A DNA stretch of 64,000 nucleotides from Citrobacter werkmanii NBRC 105721 (GCA_000759755.1 BBMW01000009.1:62001-126000); one strand, 5' to 3'; numbered from the stretch's first letter, positions 41,533 through 55,275 are shown. Made by a program: numbers and translations. Notes: generated by a model from the sequence alone, not told the origin.

Positions 41533-43983
41533 CTATACGTGAATTTTAGCTATGCGCCAGATATGGTCGGCATATTCCTGCACCGTTCTGTCCGATGAGA
41601 AATACCCCATGTTGGCAATATTGTGCATCGTCCTGGTCGTCCACTCCCGGGGAGTTCGATACAGCTCATCCACCGCATCCTGACAGTTCACATAGCTGCG
41701 GTAATCCGCCAACACCTGATAGGTGTCGCCAAAATTGATTAATGAATCCAGCACGTCTCTGTAACGTCCGGGCTCCTGCGGGCTGAACATACCCGTACCG
41801 ATTTGCGTCAGCGCCTGGTGCAATTCCTCATCATTTTCAAAGATGCGTCGCGGGTCATAGCCATCGCGTCGTAAGGCTTCAACCTGATTAGCCGTATTAC
41901 CAAAGATGAAGATGTTATCTTCCCCAACGTACTCGCGCATTTCAATATTCGCGCCGTCGAGCGTACCAATGGTCAACGCGCCATTCATACCAAACTTCAT
42001 ATTGCTGGTCCCGGAGGCTTCCGTCCCGGCCAGGGAAATTTGCTCTGACAGATCGGCAGCAGGAATAATTAGCTGTGCGAGACTGACGCTGTAATCCGGG
42101 ATGAAAACCACCTTTAGTTTGCCGCCTGTTTGCGGGTCATTGTTGACTAACTGCGCCACATCATTAATTAAGCGGATAATTTGCTTCGCCATGTAATAAG
42201 ACGAGGCGGCTTTTCCGGCAAAAATATTCACCCGTGGAACCCAGTTGGCATCCGGCGCGGCTTTAATCCGGTTATAGCGCGTGATCACATGCAGCACATT
42301 CATAAGCTGCCGCTTGTATTCGTGAATACGTTTCACCTGCACATCAAACAGCGCATCAGGATTCACCACCACGCCGTAATGGGCGGCAATATGTTGCGCC
42401 AATCGCTGCTTATTTTCATACTTCGCCCGGCGCACCGCCTCATTCACCGTCGGATAATCTATGTATTGCTTTAACTCGCCCAATTGCATTAATTTGGTCC
42501 GCCAGCTTTCGCCAATATTCTCATCCAGCACATTGGCAAGCGGAGGATTAGCCAACGCCAGCCAACGCCGCGCCGTGACACCATTGGTTACGTTGGTGAA
42601 ACGCAGAGGAAAGATACGCGCAAAATCAGCAAACAGAGAGTCGGTCATCAGCTTTGAATGCAACGCCGACACGCCATTTACCTTATGACTGACAACCACC
42701 GCCAGCCAGGCCATGCGCACCACGCGCCCATTAGATTCATCAATCAGCGATACGCGCTGCAGTAGTTCGCTATCATCGCGATAGCGCTCCTGTAACGTCT
42801 TCAGGAAGCGGTCGTTAATCTCAAAAATAATCTGCAAATGACGCGGTAAAAGTCGACTTAGCATTTCTACCGGCCAGGTTTCCAGCGCCTCGCTCATCAA
42901 CGTATGGTTGGTATAAGAAAAAATCTGACAGGTCACGTCAAACGCGTTATCCCAACTAAACTGGTGATGATCAATCAACAAACGCATCAGCTCTGGGATC
43001 GCCAGCACCGGATGCGTATCATTGAGGTGGATAGCGATTTTATCGGCCAGATTATCGTATGTGCGGTGCAACTGATAATGACGGCTCAGGATGTCCTGAA
43101 TCGTGGCCGAGGCCAGGAAATAGGCCTGGCGTAAACGCAGTTCACGTCCTGCATCGGTCGAATCATCAGGGTACAAAACTCGCGAGATCCTCTCGAAGTG
43201 ATATTTGTTTTCCACTTCCGTAGCAAAGTCTTCCTGCTGATTCAGTTTGCCCGCATTGACCTCACTATTTACCTGAACGTTCCACAACCGCAATGTATTG
43301 GTGGTGTCCGTCGCATAGCCGGGAATAATCTGGTCATGGGCCACCGCCAGAATATCTTCAGTTTCTAGCCAGCGGGTTTTATTCCCTTCTTGTTGCAGTC
43401 GCCCGCCAAAGCGCACTTTATAATGCGTATTATGACGTTTGAATTCCCACGGATTACCGTATTCTAACCAATAGTCCAGCGACTCTTTTTGCACGCCATC
43501 AACGATATTTTGTTTAAACATACCGTAGTTATAGCGAATGCCGTAACCGCATCCCGGCAGGCCAAGCGTTGCCAGAGAATCAAGGAAACAAGCCGCCAGT
43601 CGTCCGAGACCACCATTTCCAAGTCCGGGATCATTTTCCTCGTCAATTAGCTCTTCCAGTTCCAGCCCCATTGCCTCAAGCGCGCTTCTGACTTCTTCGT
43701 AAATACCTAACGAGAGCAACGCATTAGACAGCGTACGGCCAATTAAAAATTCCATCGACAGATAATAAACCTGGCGCGCATCCTGAGAGAATTGTGCCCG
43801 ATTGGAACGGTGCCAGCGCTCGACCATTCGATCGCGTACCGCATATAACGTCGCATTAAGCCACTCCCGTTTCGTGGCGATGGCGGGATCTTTGCCAATA
43901 GTAAATAAAAGTTTATTAGCAATATCATCTCTCAGTTTATCAACATCAGAGTCCGCCGCGAGCGGTAGTGGCGAAATATACAT
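41533..43983 (-). CDS. Alpha-glucan (glycogen/maltodextrin) phosphorylase, extra copy
   Basis: PLP enzyme releasing glucose-1-phosphate from alpha-1,4-glucans. The start [11 protein letters not shown] (43983) has AAAGG 11 bases upstream and gives 816 residues (GlgP 815, MalP 797 in E. coli). A TTG six codons upstream would bury that site. Phosphorylase signatures are intact: [14 protein letters not shown], the HLNDTHP loop, KRIHEYKRQ and the PLP lysine in EASGTSNMK (Lys663). It is not next to glg or mal genes; its neighbours are a LysR regulator and a 65-residue unknown. Probably a third phosphorylase of the genome, origin unclear. Confidence 0.93.
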   Translation of the reverse strand: MYISPLPLAADSDVDKLRDDIANKLLFTIGKDPAIATKREWLNATLYAVRDRMVERWHRSNRAQFSQDARQVYYLSMEFLIGRTLSNALLSLGIYEEVRSALEAMGLELEELIDEENDPGLGNGGLGRLAACFLDSLATLGLPGCGYGIRYNYGMFKQNIVDGVQKESLDYWLEYGNPWEFKRHNTHYKVRFGGRLQQEGNKTRWLETEDILAVAHDQIIPGYATDTTNTLRLWNVQVNSEVNAGKLNQQEDFATEVENKYHFERISRVLYPDDSTDAGRELRLRQAYFLASATIQDILSRHYQLHRTYDNLADKIAIHLNDTHPVLAIPELMRLLIDHHQFSWDNAFDVTCQIFSYTNHTLMSEALETWPVEMLSRLLPRHLQIIFEINDRFLKTLQERYRDDSELLQRVSLIDESNGRVVRMAWLAVVVSHKVNGVSALHSKLMTDSLFADFARIFPLRFTNVTNGVTARRWLALANPPLANVLDENIGESWRTKLMQLGELKQYIDYPTVNEAVRRAKYENKQRLAQHIAAHYGVVVNPDALFDVQVKRIHEYKRQLMNVLHVITRYNRIKAAPDANWVPRVNIFAGKAASSYYMAKQIIRLINDVAQLVNNDPQTGGKLKVVFIPDYSVSLAQLIIPAADLSEQISLAGTEASGTSNMKFGMNGALTIGTLDGANIEMREYVGEDNIFIFGNTANQVEALRRDGYDPRRIFENDEELHQALTQIGTGMFSPQEPGRYRDVLDSLINFGDTYQVLADYRSYVNCQDAVDELYRTPREWTTRTMHNIANMGYFSSDRTVQEYADHIWRIAKIHV

Positions 43984-44035
43984 ATTAACGTTACCTTTCA
44001 AATTTTGCAGGATGGGTAATAGACAGGTGAATTAT

Positions 44036-44233
44036 TTAAACTCTGAGTTTGCGAGCGTCAGTTTTTTGCCGAATAATTTCATGACTGGCGATAAACGTTA
44101 ATTCTGTCATTAATACACGCCAACTTAAGCCTGTAGCCAGTGAGATATAATATAAACTCACACCATTAGCATAAAGAGTTTTAGCCATTTCAAGTTTCGA
44201 CTGCAAAACAATATCTTTCAAATTTAACCTCAT
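44036..44233 (-). CDS. Small protein with HTH-like segment, unknown
   Basis: 65 codons ending 52 bases before the phosphorylase start on the same strand. Residues 16-38 (AKTLYANGVSLYYISLATGLSW) look like an AraC/FlhD-type helix-turn-helix with the A-x3-G-x5-(I/V) spacing. There is no second domain, so it may be a tiny regulator, a remnant, or a chance frame. GAGCG eight bases upstream of the ATG is a weak ribosome binding site. I do not recognise the family with certainty. Confidence 0.5.
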   Translation of the reverse strand: MRLNLKDIVLQSKLEMAKTLYANGVSLYYISLATGLSWRVLMTELTFIASHEIIRQKTDARKLRV

Positions 44234-44390
44234 TAATAACGCTCGACGAGATAAAATTTATGCTAATTAATTTCTACAGCCAAGAAGTGACACTTAAAGC
44301 CGGAATTAGACTCGCTAAACACCTTCCGCTAACCGATCCACTATTTATAGGTATTGGTCTTTATTCTCCCGGTCTTATGCCGATCAGATA

Positions 44391-44419
44391 TAGATGTACC
44401 GTGACGGCATCTGTATAAT
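44391..44419 (+). promoter_or_regulatory. Probable rimO promoter
   Basis: A consensus -10 TATAAT at 44414-44419 with a poor -35 (TAGATG, 44391-44396) 17 bases upstream. Predicted transcript start is about 27 bases before the rimO ATG. Confidence 0.6.
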
Positions 44420-44452
44420 CCCCCGATTACGAGCAATGTACAGTATAAGAAA

Positions 44453-45760
44453 ATGGCAAAAATTGGTTTTATATCACTAGGTTGTCCGAAAAACCTCGTC
44501 GATTCTGAGCGCATCCTGACCGAACTTCGTACCGAAGGCTATGATGTTGTGCCAAGCTACGACGACGCGGATATGGTTATCGTTAACACCTGCGGCTTTA
44601 TCGACAGCGCGGTTCAGGAGTCCTTGGAAGCAATCGGTGAAGCGTTGAACGAAAACGGCAAGGTGATCGTTACCGGCTGTCTGGGCGCGAAAGTCGATCA
44701 GATCCGTGAAGTCCACCCGAAAGTGCTGGAAATCACCGGTCCGCACAGCTATGAACAGGTTCTGGAGCACGTTCACCACTATGTGCCAAAACCAAAGCAT
44801 AACCCGTTCCAGAGTCTGGTTCCTGAGCAGGGCGTCAAGCTGACTCCGCGCCATTATGCCTATCTGAAAATTTCTGAAGGCTGCAACCACCGCTGCACGT
44901 TCTGCATTATTCCCTCAATGCGTGGCGATCTGGTGAGCCGTCCGATCGGCGACGTTCTCAGCGAAGCCAAGCGTCTGGTAGATGCGGGCGTGAAAGAGAT
45001 ACTGGTCATTTCTCAGGATACCTCCGCGTACGGCGTGGATGTGAAGCATCGCACCGGTTTCCATAACGGCGAGCCGGTCAAAACCAGCATGGTTGATTTG
45101 TGCGAACAGTTATCAAAACTGGGGATCTGGACGCGTCTGCATTACGTCTATCCCTACCCGCACGTTGATGACGTAATCCCGCTGATGGCGGAAGGTAAAA
45201 TCCTGCCGTATCTGGACATCCCGCTGCAGCATGCCAGCCCGCGTATTCTCAAGCTGATGAAACGCCCAGGTTCAGTCGACAGACAGCTGGCGCGCATCAA
45301 GCAGTGGCGTGAAATCTGTCCTGAACTGACGCTGCGCTCCACCTTCATTGTCGGTTTCCCGGGTGAAACAGAAGAAGACTTCCAGATGCTGCTCGACTTC
45401 CTGAAGGAAGCACGCCTGGATCGCGTCGGCTGCTTTAAGTACAGCCCGGTTGAAGGCGCTGGCGCCAATGACCTGCCAGACCAAATCCCGGAAGAGGTGA
45501 AAGAAGAACGCTGGAACCGCTTTATGCAGTTGCAACAGCAGATCTCTGCTGAACGCTTGCAGGAGAAAGTGGGCCGCGAAATTCTGGTTATCGTTGATGA
45601 AGTTGACGAAGAAGGCGCGATTGGCCGCAGTATGGCTGACGCCCCGGAAATCGACGGTGCGGTGTACCTGAATGGCGAAACCAAGGTCAAACCTGGCGAT
45701 ATCATCCGTGTGAAGGTCGAAAACGCAGATGAATACGATCTGTGGGGCACCCGCGTTTAA
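44453..45760 (+). CDS. rimO: RimO, ribosomal protein S12 methylthiotransferase
   Basis: Radical-SAM enzyme that methylthiolates Asp88 of S12. 435 residues (K-12: 441, which has six more at the N-terminus). N-terminal UPF0004 domain cysteines Cys11, Cys47 and Cys76 hold one cluster; Cys144, Cys148 and Cys151 (CNHRCTFC) hold the radical-SAM cluster; a C-terminal TRAM domain ends DLWGTRV. The Shine-Dalgarno region is poor, but no alternative start exists in frame just upstream. Confidence 0.96.
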   Translation: MAKIGFISLGCPKNLVDSERILTELRTEGYDVVPSYDDADMVIVNTCGFIDSAVQESLEAIGEALNENGKVIVTGCLGAKVDQIREVHPKVLEITGPHSYEQVLEHVHHYVPKPKHNPFQSLVPEQGVKLTPRHYAYLKISEGCNHRCTFCIIPSMRGDLVSRPIGDVLSEAKRLVDAGVKEILVISQDTSAYGVDVKHRTGFHNGEPVKTSMVDLCEQLSKLGIWTRLHYVYPYPHVDDVIPLMAEGKILPYLDIPLQHASPRILKLMKRPGSVDRQLARIKQWREICPELTLRSTFIVGFPGETEEDFQMLLDFLKEARLDRVGCFKYSPVEGAGANDLPDQIPEEVKEERWNRFMQLQQQISAERLQEKVGREILVIVDEVDEEGAIGRSMADAPEIDGAVYLNGETKVKPGDIIRVKVENADEYDLWGTRV

Positions 45761-45775
45761 ATAGCGTAACCCAAC

Positions 45776-45811
45776 GTAGGCCGGGTAAGCGTTACGTCTT
45801 ATCCGGCCTAC
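45776..45811. repeat. REP element between rimO and gsiD
   Basis: GTAGGCCGGGTAAGCG followed by its inverted partner ending CCGGCCTAC, a standard REP palindrome. It ends three bases from the gsiD stop, between convergent genes. Confidence 0.9.
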
Positions 45812-45814
45812 GGT

Positions 45815-46726
45815 TTATCCTTTTATTTTCGGGTCCAGCGCGTCGCGCAAACCATCGCCCAGTAAGTTAAACGCCAGCACCGTCAGAAATATCGCCACCG
45901 CCGGGAAAAGTGCCACGTGGGGTGCTATCACCATATCTGCCCTTGCCTCATTGAGCATTGCCCCCCACTCCGGGGTCGGCGGCTGCGCGCCCAATCCCAG
46001 GAATGACAAGCTCGCGGCAGAGATAATCGACGTGCCAATTCGCATGGTAAAAAAGACCACGATCGATGAGACCGTTCCCGGCAGAATATGGTTAAAAATG
46101 ATGGTTGCATCGCTGGCACCAATACTGCGGGCAGATTCAATAAAGGTCTGCTGCTTCAGCACTAGCGTATTCCCGCGCACCAGGCGCGCGAAGGCCGGAA
46201 TGGAAAAAATAGCCACGGCAATAATCACGTTGGCAATACCGCTTCCCAGCACCGCCACCACAGCAATCGCCAGCAAAATCCCCGGAAAGGCGAACAGTAC
46301 ATCGCAGATGCGCATAATCAGTCGATCCCACCAGCCTGCGTAGTATCCCGCCAGCAACCCCAGCACCGTGCCAATCGCCGCGCCAATAAATACGGCAAAG
46401 ACGCCAGCCGCCAGCGAGATTTGCGCGCCAACCAGCACACGGCTAAAGATATCCCGTCCCAGGGAGTCAACGCCAAACCAGTGCAACATCGACGGTCCGT
46501 CATTCAAACGGTCATAATCGAAGTAGTTTTCGGCATCAAATGGCGTCAGCCAGCGGGCAAAAATCGCCACCATAATCAGTACAAGGACAAATAATCCCGC
46601 GAACAGCGCCATGCGCTGGCGACGGAAACGACGCCAGAACTCATGCCACGGCGTGCGTATCTGCTCTGGCTTAACAAGAGGCATCGCATTCAAAATCGCC
46701 TGTCGGCGCCAGTTAAAAAATCGCAT
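45815..46726 (-). CDS. gsiD: GsiD, glutathione ABC importer permease
   Basis: 303 residues as in E. coli, DppC-type permease with six membrane helices and the OppC N-terminal segment (about 20-70). The EAA loop reads [21 protein letters not shown]. Two bases separate it from gsiC. Last gene of iaaA-gsiABCD. Confidence 0.96.
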   Translation of the reverse strand: MRFFNWRRQAILNAMPLVKPEQIRTPWHEFWRRFRRQRMALFAGLFVLVLIMVAIFARWLTPFDAENYFDYDRLNDGPSMLHWFGVDSLGRDIFSRVLVGAQISLAAGVFAVFIGAAIGTVLGLLAGYYAGWWDRLIMRICDVLFAFPGILLAIAVVAVLGSGIANVIIAVAIFSIPAFARLVRGNTLVLKQQTFIESARSIGASDATIIFNHILPGTVSSIVVFFTMRIGTSIISAASLSFLGLGAQPPTPEWGAMLNEARADMVIAPHVALFPAVAIFLTVLAFNLLGDGLRDALDPKIKG

Positions 46727-46728
46727 CC

Positions 46729-47649
46729 TTACTTGTACCTGATAGCCGGATTAATGGCGGCGTAGAGTACATCCACCACTAAGTTAATAAGAATAAACGC
46801 CAGAGAAAACAACAGCACCTCGGCCTGTATCACCGGGTAGTCGCGCATTTCGACTGAGTCCACTAACAGTCGTCCAAGCCCAGGCCAGTTAAACACCTTC
46901 TCAACCACAATTGAGCCGCCAAGCAAAAAGCCAAACTGTAGTCCCATCATGGTAACCACCGGGATCATCGCATTCCGCAGACCATGTTTTAACACCACCC
47001 AGGTTTCACTCACTCCTTTAGCTCGCGCGGTGCGCATATAGTCTTCACTGAGCACATCAACAAACGAGGCGCGGGTAAAGCGGGCCAATACCGCTGCCAC
47101 CGCCGCCCCCAGTGTGATTGACGGCAGGATATAGTGCAGCCAGGTGTCAGCGCCCACAGTGGGCAACCAGCCGAGTTCAACGGAAAATATCTGCATAAGC
47201 AGCATGCCGAGCGCAAAAGCCGGAAAAGAGATCCCGGTGACCGCCAGCGTCATACTTAACCTGTCCGGCCAGCGATTACGCCATACGGCGGCGATAATCC
47301 CCGCCGTCATACCAAATAACACTGCCCACGCCATACTGGCAATTGTCAGCCATAGCGATGGCATAAAACGGCTGGCAATTTCTTCCGCAACCGGGCGACG
47401 AGAAACCATCGAGGTTCCAAAATCGCCTTGCAACACGTTGGTCATGTAATGCCAGAACTGAATATGCAGCGGTTGGTCCAGACCTAGTTGCTTACGCACC
47501 AGTTCAATCACCTCAGCGTCAGCCTCCGGTCCGGCAATCAGCCGGGCCGGATCACCGGGTAGCATGTGAACAAATAAAAACACCAGCACCGCCACAATTA
47601 ACAGCGTTGGAATCAACCCCAGCAGGCGCTTGAAAACATAGTTAAGCAT
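46729..47649 (-). CDS. gsiC: GsiC, glutathione ABC importer permease
   Basis: 306 residues from [14 protein letters not shown] as in E. coli, DppB-type permease with six membrane helices; the EAA loop reads [26 protein letters not shown] use the ATG at 47649, preceded by GGGAG; a GTG one codon upstream is also possible. Confidence 0.96.
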   Translation of the reverse strand: MLNYVFKRLLGLIPTLLIVAVLVFLFVHMLPGDPARLIAGPEADAEVIELVRKQLGLDQPLHIQFWHYMTNVLQGDFGTSMVSRRPVAEEIASRFMPSLWLTIASMAWAVLFGMTAGIIAAVWRNRWPDRLSMTLAVTGISFPAFALGMLLMQIFSVELGWLPTVGADTWLHYILPSITLGAAVAAVLARFTRASFVDVLSEDYMRTARAKGVSETWVVLKHGLRNAMIPVVTMMGLQFGFLLGGSIVVEKVFNWPGLGRLLVDSVEMRDYPVIQAEVLLFSLAFILINLVVDVLYAAINPAIRYK

Positions 47650-47695
47650 CACGCTCCCTTCGCCGGCCCCTGCATTACGGGGCCGAATGCATCGC

Positions 47696-49234
47696 TTATT
47701 TTAAATCCGCATCATCAAAGCTAAATCCGGTATCCGGCATGATCCAAAATCCGGTCAACCTGGTACTGTGCGCCGAAATCAGTTTTTCCACCACCAGCGG
47801 GATCCACGGCGACTCTTTCCAGATAATATCCTGCGCATCCTTGTACAGCTTCGCTTTCTGCGCTGGATCGTTGGTTTGCAAAGCCGCAGCTAGATCACTG
47901 TCCACCTGCTTATTGCTGTAGAACGCCGTGTTAAACAGGGTTGGCGGCCAGTTTTGTGATGCAAACAGCGGCGACAGCGCCCAGTCCGCTTCGCCTGTAG
48001 ACGCAGACCAGCCGGTGTAGAACATCCGCACTCCGCTCTCTTTCTGCGCTTTACCTTCAACTTCCGCCGCACGCTGACCAGCGTCCATCGCCGTTACCTG
48101 AGCCTTAATGCCCACCTGCGCCAGCTGCTGCTGGGTAAATTGCAACACTTTCTGTGCAGTACTGTGGTTATGCGAAGACCACAGCGTGGTGGTAAAACCA
48201 TTAGGATAGCCCGCTTCTTTCAGCAACTCGCGCGCTTTCGCCGGATCATAAGGCCACGGCGTATAGCTTTGCGCATAGGCTATCGACGGGGGGAGAACGC
48301 CGGTTGCCGGCGTCGCATAACCGGCAAAAGCCACTTTCACCAGCGCCTGACGGTTGATGGCATAATTCAGTGCCTCACGTACCTTCGGGTTATCGAACGG
48401 TTTTTGCGTGACGTTCATGCTGATATAACGTTGCATGATAGACGGACTGGCCACCAGTTCCAGGTTTTTGTTCTTCGCCAGTAGCGCCGCCTGCTCGTAA
48501 GGGATCGGGAAGGCAAACTGCGCTTCCCCGGTCTGCAGCATGGCCGCACGCGTGTTGTTGTCGGTCACTGGACGCCAGGTGATCGTATCCAGCTTTGGCA
48601 GGCCTTGCTGCCAGTAGCCCGTGAACTTCTTAACCTTCACAAAATCCGTCTGATTCCAGGTATCAAGCTGATACGGTCCGGTGCCGACAGGATGAAAGCC
48701 GATCTCCTTGCCGTATTTCTCCAGCGCGGCGGGAGAAATCATCGCCGTTGCCGGATGCGCCAGAATATTGATAAAGGCAGAGAACGGCTGTTTCAGCGTA
48801 ATCTTCACCGTCGATGGGTCGACAACCTCGGTTTTATCGATATTCTTATACAGATTGTAACGTTTCAGATGGTTTTCCGGATTACTGGCCCGATCGAGGT
48901 TAGCTTTGACCGCATCGGCGTTGAAGTCAGTGCCATCCTGAAACTTCACACCCTGACGCAGCTTAAGGGTGTAAGTCAGGCCATCATCAGAAACCGTATA
49001 ACTCTCCGCCAGCACATTTTTCAGCTTCATCTCTTTATCAAGGCCAAACAGTCCTTGATAAAACGACTTTGCTACCGCCTGCGACAACGTGTCGTTCGCG
49101 TCATAGGGGTCGAGCGTGGTGAAGTTAGATCCCACTGCCACCACCACGTCTTTGGCGGCCCAGCCCGGTGCGGCGGCCAGCGCCGAGGCCACTCCCACAG
49201 CAACCAGCCATTTTCGAGCAACAATTTTTGTCAT
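47696..49234 (-). CDS. gsiB: GsiB, periplasmic glutathione-binding protein
   Basis: 512 residues from [14 protein letters not shown], the E. coli length; AAGGAGAA lies upstream of the ATG. Signal peptide ends PGWAA before [13 protein letters not shown] family 5 binding protein for the gluathione importer GsiABCD. It follows gsiA by 28 bases. Confidence 0.96.
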   Translation of the reverse strand: MTKIVARKWLVAVGVASALAAAPGWAAKDVVVAVGSNFTTLDPYDANDTLSQAVAKSFYQGLFGLDKEMKLKNVLAESYTVSDDGLTYTLKLRQGVKFQDGTDFNADAVKANLDRASNPENHLKRYNLYKNIDKTEVVDPSTVKITLKQPFSAFINILAHPATAMISPAALEKYGKEIGFHPVGTGPYQLDTWNQTDFVKVKKFTGYWQQGLPKLDTITWRPVTDNNTRAAMLQTGEAQFAFPIPYEQAALLAKNKNLELVASPSIMQRYISMNVTQKPFDNPKVREALNYAINRQALVKVAFAGYATPATGVLPPSIAYAQSYTPWPYDPAKARELLKEAGYPNGFTTTLWSSHNHSTAQKVLQFTQQQLAQVGIKAQVTAMDAGQRAAEVEGKAQKESGVRMFYTGWSASTGEADWALSPLFASQNWPPTLFNTAFYSNKQVDSDLAAALQTNDPAQKAKLYKDAQDIIWKESPWIPLVVEKLISAHSTRLTGFWIMPDTGFSFDDADLK

Positions 49235-49262
49235 GTTATTCTCCTTGAACCCTGTCTGCCTG

Positions 49263-51117
<1,855 letters not shown>

Positions 51118-51134
<17 letters not shown>

Positions 51135-52086
51135 CGGTATCTCCTTTTTCCCGATAAATACCGGTGGTTGGCGTATCGCCCGCGTATCCCCAGGCACGGT
51201 ACATGCCTTCACTATTAAACGGTAAGGCGACGTTACCCTCATGATCGATAGCAATTAAGCCACCGCTGCCGCCCAGCGCCGGTAATTTTTCCATCACCAC
51301 ACGCTCGCACGCCTCAGATAAACTCAGGCCGCCATAGTCCATCAACGCCGCAATATCATAAGCCGCCAGCGCACGAATAAAGACTTCTCCGGTTCCGGTG
51401 CAGGAAACCGCCACGTTGGCGTTATTGGCATAACAGCCGGCACCAACCAGCGGACTGTCACCCACCCGGCCCGGCAATTTGTTGGTCATCCCGCCGGTCG
51501 ATGTCGCCGCCGCCAGATTACCAAACATGTCCAGCGCGACCGCCCCCACGGTACCCATTTTGTTATTTTCATCCAGTGGGGTAGCGTTATGATCCAGCAT
51601 CGTTTCACCCGTCGTTCGCGCCGCCAGCAATTGAGCGTAGCGTTCTGGCGTCGAGAAAATATCCGCCGAAACGCGCTCCATACCCTGCGCAATAGCAAAA
51701 TTCTCTGCCCCCTCACCAATCATCATCACGTGTGGGCTGTGTTCCATCACCAGGCGTGCCGCGAGAACTGGATTTCGCAGATGGCTTACCCCCGCGACGG
51801 CTCCCGCTTGCAGGGTATTACCGTCCATCACGCAGGCGTCCAGCTCATGGGTTTCATCACGGGTATATACTGCGCCAATTCCGGCATTAAACAGCGGGCA
51901 CTCTTCCAGCAGACGCACGGCCTCGGTCACCACATCCAGTGCGCTACGCCCCTCTTCGAGCATCCGCTGACCGGTTTCGACGATATCGGACAGCGCCTGT
52001 ATGTAGCGCAACTCCTGCTCCTGGCTGAGCTGCGCGCGGGTAATAGCCCCAGCACCGCCATGAATTGCAATAACTGCTTTACCCAT
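51118..52086 (-). CDS. iaaA: IaaA, isoaspartyl dipeptidase / L-asparaginase
   Basis: Ntn hydrolase that autocleaves before Thr179 ([11 protein letters not shown]), the catalytic residue; it hydrolyses isoaspartyl dipeptides and asparagine. The start [13 protein letters not shown] (52086) has GGAC upstream and gives 322 residues (K-12: 321). An ATG four codons further upstream lacks a Shine-Dalgarno sequence. First gene of the iaaA-gsiABCD operon, which links glutathione import with peptide breakdown. Confidence 0.95.
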
Positions 52087-52277
52087 TTTTTCGTCCATTA
52101 AGGTGACTGGTTCCGGGGGTTATAAATATCAGAATTTCGGTGACTTATTGATTCGATTTTTGAATATAGAAAGATGCAGACGTCATGTAAAGATAAAGGC
52201 CTGCACCTCATAATCGATACCATCAGGTCATACAGATAGAGTAAACAGGAATGAGATCCCCGACGACATTGAATAAC

Positions 52278-53066
52278 CTATTCAAGCAGATCGGTAATCT
52301 CTTTTTTTGCATAAAGCACAAATCGTTGTACTGACGGCATAGATTCAGCCCAGTTCGTTTTGGTTAACCCCAGATATTCCGAACATGCAGCTTGCAGCGT
52401 GTCAGCATGCTCAACGGGCAATTGCGGCATGAGCCACGACGCGGCCTCATCCTTTGCGACAATATCGCCAGTAACGACGCTGTACCAGATACGCGCCAAA
52501 GCCAGCATGATATTGCGCTCATCACCCTCTAAATCTGCCGGTTTTTGCCACTGTTCGAGGGTATGTCGAAACGTTTCCAATACATCATTGGCAGGAATGG
52601 CGTTGAATAATATATCAGCGGGTTCACCAAATAACGGTACGCTGGCGCGCCGGGCCTGGGTCAGCAAAATGGCAAGATCAGGATCCGCCAGCGCCGGTTC
52701 AAATACGCCGGCACCAATATCATCACGCAACCACTCACCAAACTGCATTTCTCTGACGGGTGGGAATCGCCACGGCACGATCTGCGAGAACAGAACAACG
52801 GTGACTTCCAGCGCGCGGTAACGTTCTGAGGTCCCGGGCGGCGCTGAAATGGTCAGCAATTCCCGCATTACGGTTTCTCTTAACCGGGCATCCATTGGTT
52901 CCCGTATGGTGACCAACAAATCGATGTCGCTTTGAGGTTTTAAACCGCTTTCGACAGCAGAACCATACAGATGAATAGCAACGAGATTCTCCTCGAAAAC
53001 CTGGCGGATGAGCGCGCTGGCTGCATTCACCTGTCGTCGAATTGCCTCCGGGATAGTAGTAGCCAT
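52278..53066 (-). CDS. aadA: AadA-type aminoglycoside nucleotidyltransferase, chromosomal
   Basis: 262 residues of the ANT(3'')(9) family, which adenylylates streptomycin and spectinomycin. The nucleotidyltransferase motif is GSAVESGLKPQSDIDLL (Gly35, Ser36, Asp47, Asp49) with the catalytic Glu87 (ALEVTVV). Trp112 and Asp182, which in the Salmonella enzyme are required for streptomycin use, are both present. It resembles the cryptic chromosomal Salmonella AadA, not an integron cassette: no attC-like element or integrase is seen, and base composition matches the surroundings. Divergent from moeA across 176 bases. Absent here in K-12. Confidence 0.92.
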   Translation of the reverse strand: MATTIPEAIRRQVNAASALIRQVFEENLVAIHLYGSAVESGLKPQSDIDLLVTIREPMDARLRETVMRELLTISAPPGTSERYRALEVTVVLFSQIVPWRFPPVREMQFGEWLRDDIGAGVFEPALADPDLAILLTQARRASVPLFGEPADILFNAIPANDVLETFRHTLEQWQKPADLEGDERNIMLALARIWYSVVTGDIVAKDEAASWLMPQLPVEHADTLQAACSEYLGLTKTNWAESMPSVQRFVLYAKKEITDLLE

Positions 53067-53242
53067 TTAGCCCCCTGGGGAAAAAAGCGGAAATATTAAG
53101 TCTATACTGCATTGTTCCTGTGTCGCTATCCTCTGGCATAAAACCTTGATCAGATCTGATTCTAAGCCTGAGGTAGCATACTGTCCTCGGCCATTTTCTG
53201 ACATAATGGCCGGATTCGATTTTGCCCCGCAGGAGTCTTCTC

Positions 53243-54478
53243 ATGGAATTTACCGCCGGACTGATGCCGCTTGAAACGGCTCTCTCTCAGATGCTGTCGC
53301 GTATTACCCCGCTCACCGCCGTCGAAACGCTGCCGCTGGTTCAATGTTTTGGCCGTATCCTGGCCGCCGACGTCGTATCCCCCATTGATGTACCGGGATT
53401 CGATAACTCGGCAATGGATGGCTATGCGGTGCGATTAGATGATTTACGCTCGGGTCTGCCGCTTGCGGTAGCAGGCAAAGCCTTTGCCGGACAGCCTTTT
53501 CACGGCGAATGGCCCGCGGGGACCTGTATCCGCATCATGACCGGCGCCCCGGTGCCTGCCGGTTGTGAAGCAGTGGTCATGCAGGAACAAACGGAACAAA
53601 CCGACGACGGTGTGCGTTTTACCGCCGAAGTCCGCAGCGGACAAAATATTCGTCTGCGCGGTGAAGATATTGCGAACGGTGCAGTCGTCTTCCCCACCGG
53701 GACCCGCCTGACAACCGCCGAGCTCCCGGTTCTGGCCTCGCTCGGAATTGCTGATGTGCCTGTTGTGCGCAAAGTCCGCGTGGCGTTGTTTTCCACTGGT
53801 GATGAACTGCAACTGCCGGGTCAACCGCTGGGCGACGGACAGATTTATGACACCAACCGTCTGGCCGTTCACCTGATGCTGCAACAGTTGGGCTGCGAGG
53901 TGATCAACCTGGGGATTATTCGCGACGATCCCAACGCCCTGCGCGCGGCGTTTATTGAAGCCGACAGCCAGGCCGATGTCGTTATCAGCTCCGGTGGCGT
54001 TTCTGTCGGTGAAGCGGATTACACCAAAACCATTCTGGAAGAGTTGGGAGAAATTGCCTTCTGGAAGCTGGCCATCAAACCGGGCAAACCGTTTGCCTTT
54101 GGCAAACTAAGCAACAGTTGGTTTTGCGGTCTGCCAGGTAACCCGGTGTCAGCAGCCCTCACCTTTTATCAACTGGTGCAACCAATGCTGGCGAAACTCA
54201 GCGGCAACACGGGCTGTGGGTTGCCTCCTCGCCAACGCGTGCGCACCGCGTCACGTCTGAAGAAGACGCCAGGACGTCTGGATTTTCAACGTGGCGTATT
54301 GCAGCGCACCGCAGAAGGCGAACTGGAAGTCACCACCACCGGACACCAGGGTTCGCATATTTTTAGCTCCTTTAGCCTCGGCAACTGTTTTATCGTGCTG
54401 GAACGCGATCGCGGCAACGTTGAAGCCGGAGAGTGGGTTGAAGTCGAGCCGTTTAACGCGCTGTTTGGAGGCCTGTAA
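53243..54478 (+). CDS. moeA: MoeA, molybdopterin molybdenumtransferase
   Basis: Inserts molybdate into adenylylated molybdopterin. The start [14 protein letters not shown] (53243) gives 411 residues as in E. coli; AGGAG lies nine bases upstream. Motifs: NSAMDGYA (Asp59-type region), GDELQ and [14 protein letters not shown] of the MogA-like domain, and the C-terminal domain IV. The TAA stop shares one base with the moeB ATG. Confidence 0.97.
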   Translation: MEFTAGLMPLETALSQMLSRITPLTAVETLPLVQCFGRILAADVVSPIDVPGFDNSAMDGYAVRLDDLRSGLPLAVAGKAFAGQPFHGEWPAGTCIRIMTGAPVPAGCEAVVMQEQTEQTDDGVRFTAEVRSGQNIRLRGEDIANGAVVFPTGTRLTTAELPVLASLGIADVPVVRKVRVALFSTGDELQLPGQPLGDGQIYDTNRLAVHLMLQQLGCEVINLGIIRDDPNALRAAFIEADSQADVVISSGGVSVGEADYTKTILEELGEIAFWKLAIKPGKPFAFGKLSNSWFCGLPGNPVSAALTFYQLVQPMLAKLSGNTGCGLPPRQRVRTASRLKKTPGRLDFQRGVLQRTAEGELEVTTTGHQGSHIFSSFSLGNCFIVLERDRGNVEAGEWVEVEPFNALFGGL

Positions 54479-55227
54479 TGGCGGAACTCAGCGACCAGGA
54501 GATGATGCGCTATAACCGGCAAATCATTCTGCGCGGCTTCGATTTTGAAGGCCAGGAAGCGCTCAAGGAGGCGCGGGTACTGGTCGTTGGTCTGGGGGGA
54601 CTTGGCTGCGCCGCGACCCAATACCTGGCAGGCGCAGGCATCGGGCATTTAACGCTGCTCGACTTTGACACCGTTTCCGTGTCGAACCTCCAGCGCCAGA
54701 CGCTGCACAGCGATGCAACCGTAGGGCAACCGAAAGTGCTGTCCGCCCGCGACGCGCTGGCGCGGATTAACCCTTATATCGCCATTACGCCAGTGAATGC
54801 GCTGCTGGATGATAGCGAAATTCACGCGCTGATCGCCGAACACGATTTGGTGCTGGACTGTACGGATAACGTCAGTATCCGCAATCAGCTTAATGCCGGA
54901 TGCTTTAGCGCAAAGGTTCCGCTGGTTTCCGGGGCGGCAATCCGCATGGAAGGGCAAATTACCGTCTTTACCTATCAGGAAGGCGAACCTTGCTACCGTT
55001 GCCTGAGCCGCCTGTTCGGTGAAAATGCCCTCACCTGCGTGGAAGCTGGCGTAATGGCTCCGCTAATCGGCGTGATCGGCTCATTACAGGCTATGGAAGC
55101 CATTAAATTATTGGCAAACTACGGTAAACCCGCATCTGGAAAAATCGTCATGTACGACGCCATGACCTGCCAGTTTCGCGAAATGAAGCTGATGCGTAAC
55201 CCTGGCTGTGAGGTGTGCGGGCAATAA
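54478..55227 (+). CDS. moeB: MoeB, molybdopterin-synthase adenylyltransferase
   Basis: Adenylates the C-terminus of MoaD (ancestor of E1 enzymes). 249 residues as in E. coli. Nucleotide loop VVGLGGLGCAATQYLAG, catalytic region with DCTDN, and two CxxC zinc pairs (CYRC and CEVC near the C-terminus). Overlaps moeA by one base. Confidence 0.97.
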   Translation: MAELSDQEMMRYNRQIILRGFDFEGQEALKEARVLVVGLGGLGCAATQYLAGAGIGHLTLLDFDTVSVSNLQRQTLHSDATVGQPKVLSARDALARINPYIAITPVNALLDDSEIHALIAEHDLVLDCTDNVSIRNQLNAGCFSAKVPLVSGAAIRMEGQITVFTYQEGEPCYRCLSRLFGENALTCVEAGVMAPLIGVIGSLQAMEAIKLLANYGKPASGKIVMYDAMTCQFREMKLMRNPGCEVCGQ

Positions 55228-55232
55228 CTGTA

Positions 55233-55261
55233 AGCCCCGGCGGCATTTATTTTCCGGGGCT
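55233..55261. terminator. Hairpin between moeB and rpn
   Basis: Perfect 8-bp arms AGCCCCGG / CCGGGGCT with a 13-base loop; no clear T run on either side. Probable shared terminator of convergent genes. Confidence 0.6.
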
Positions 55262-55275
55262 GTACTAACATACAG

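Noticed and set aside
52278-53066. aadA as an acquired integron cassette
   Set aside because: No attC site, integrase or other cassette nearby; the sequence resembles chromosomal enterobacterial AadA.
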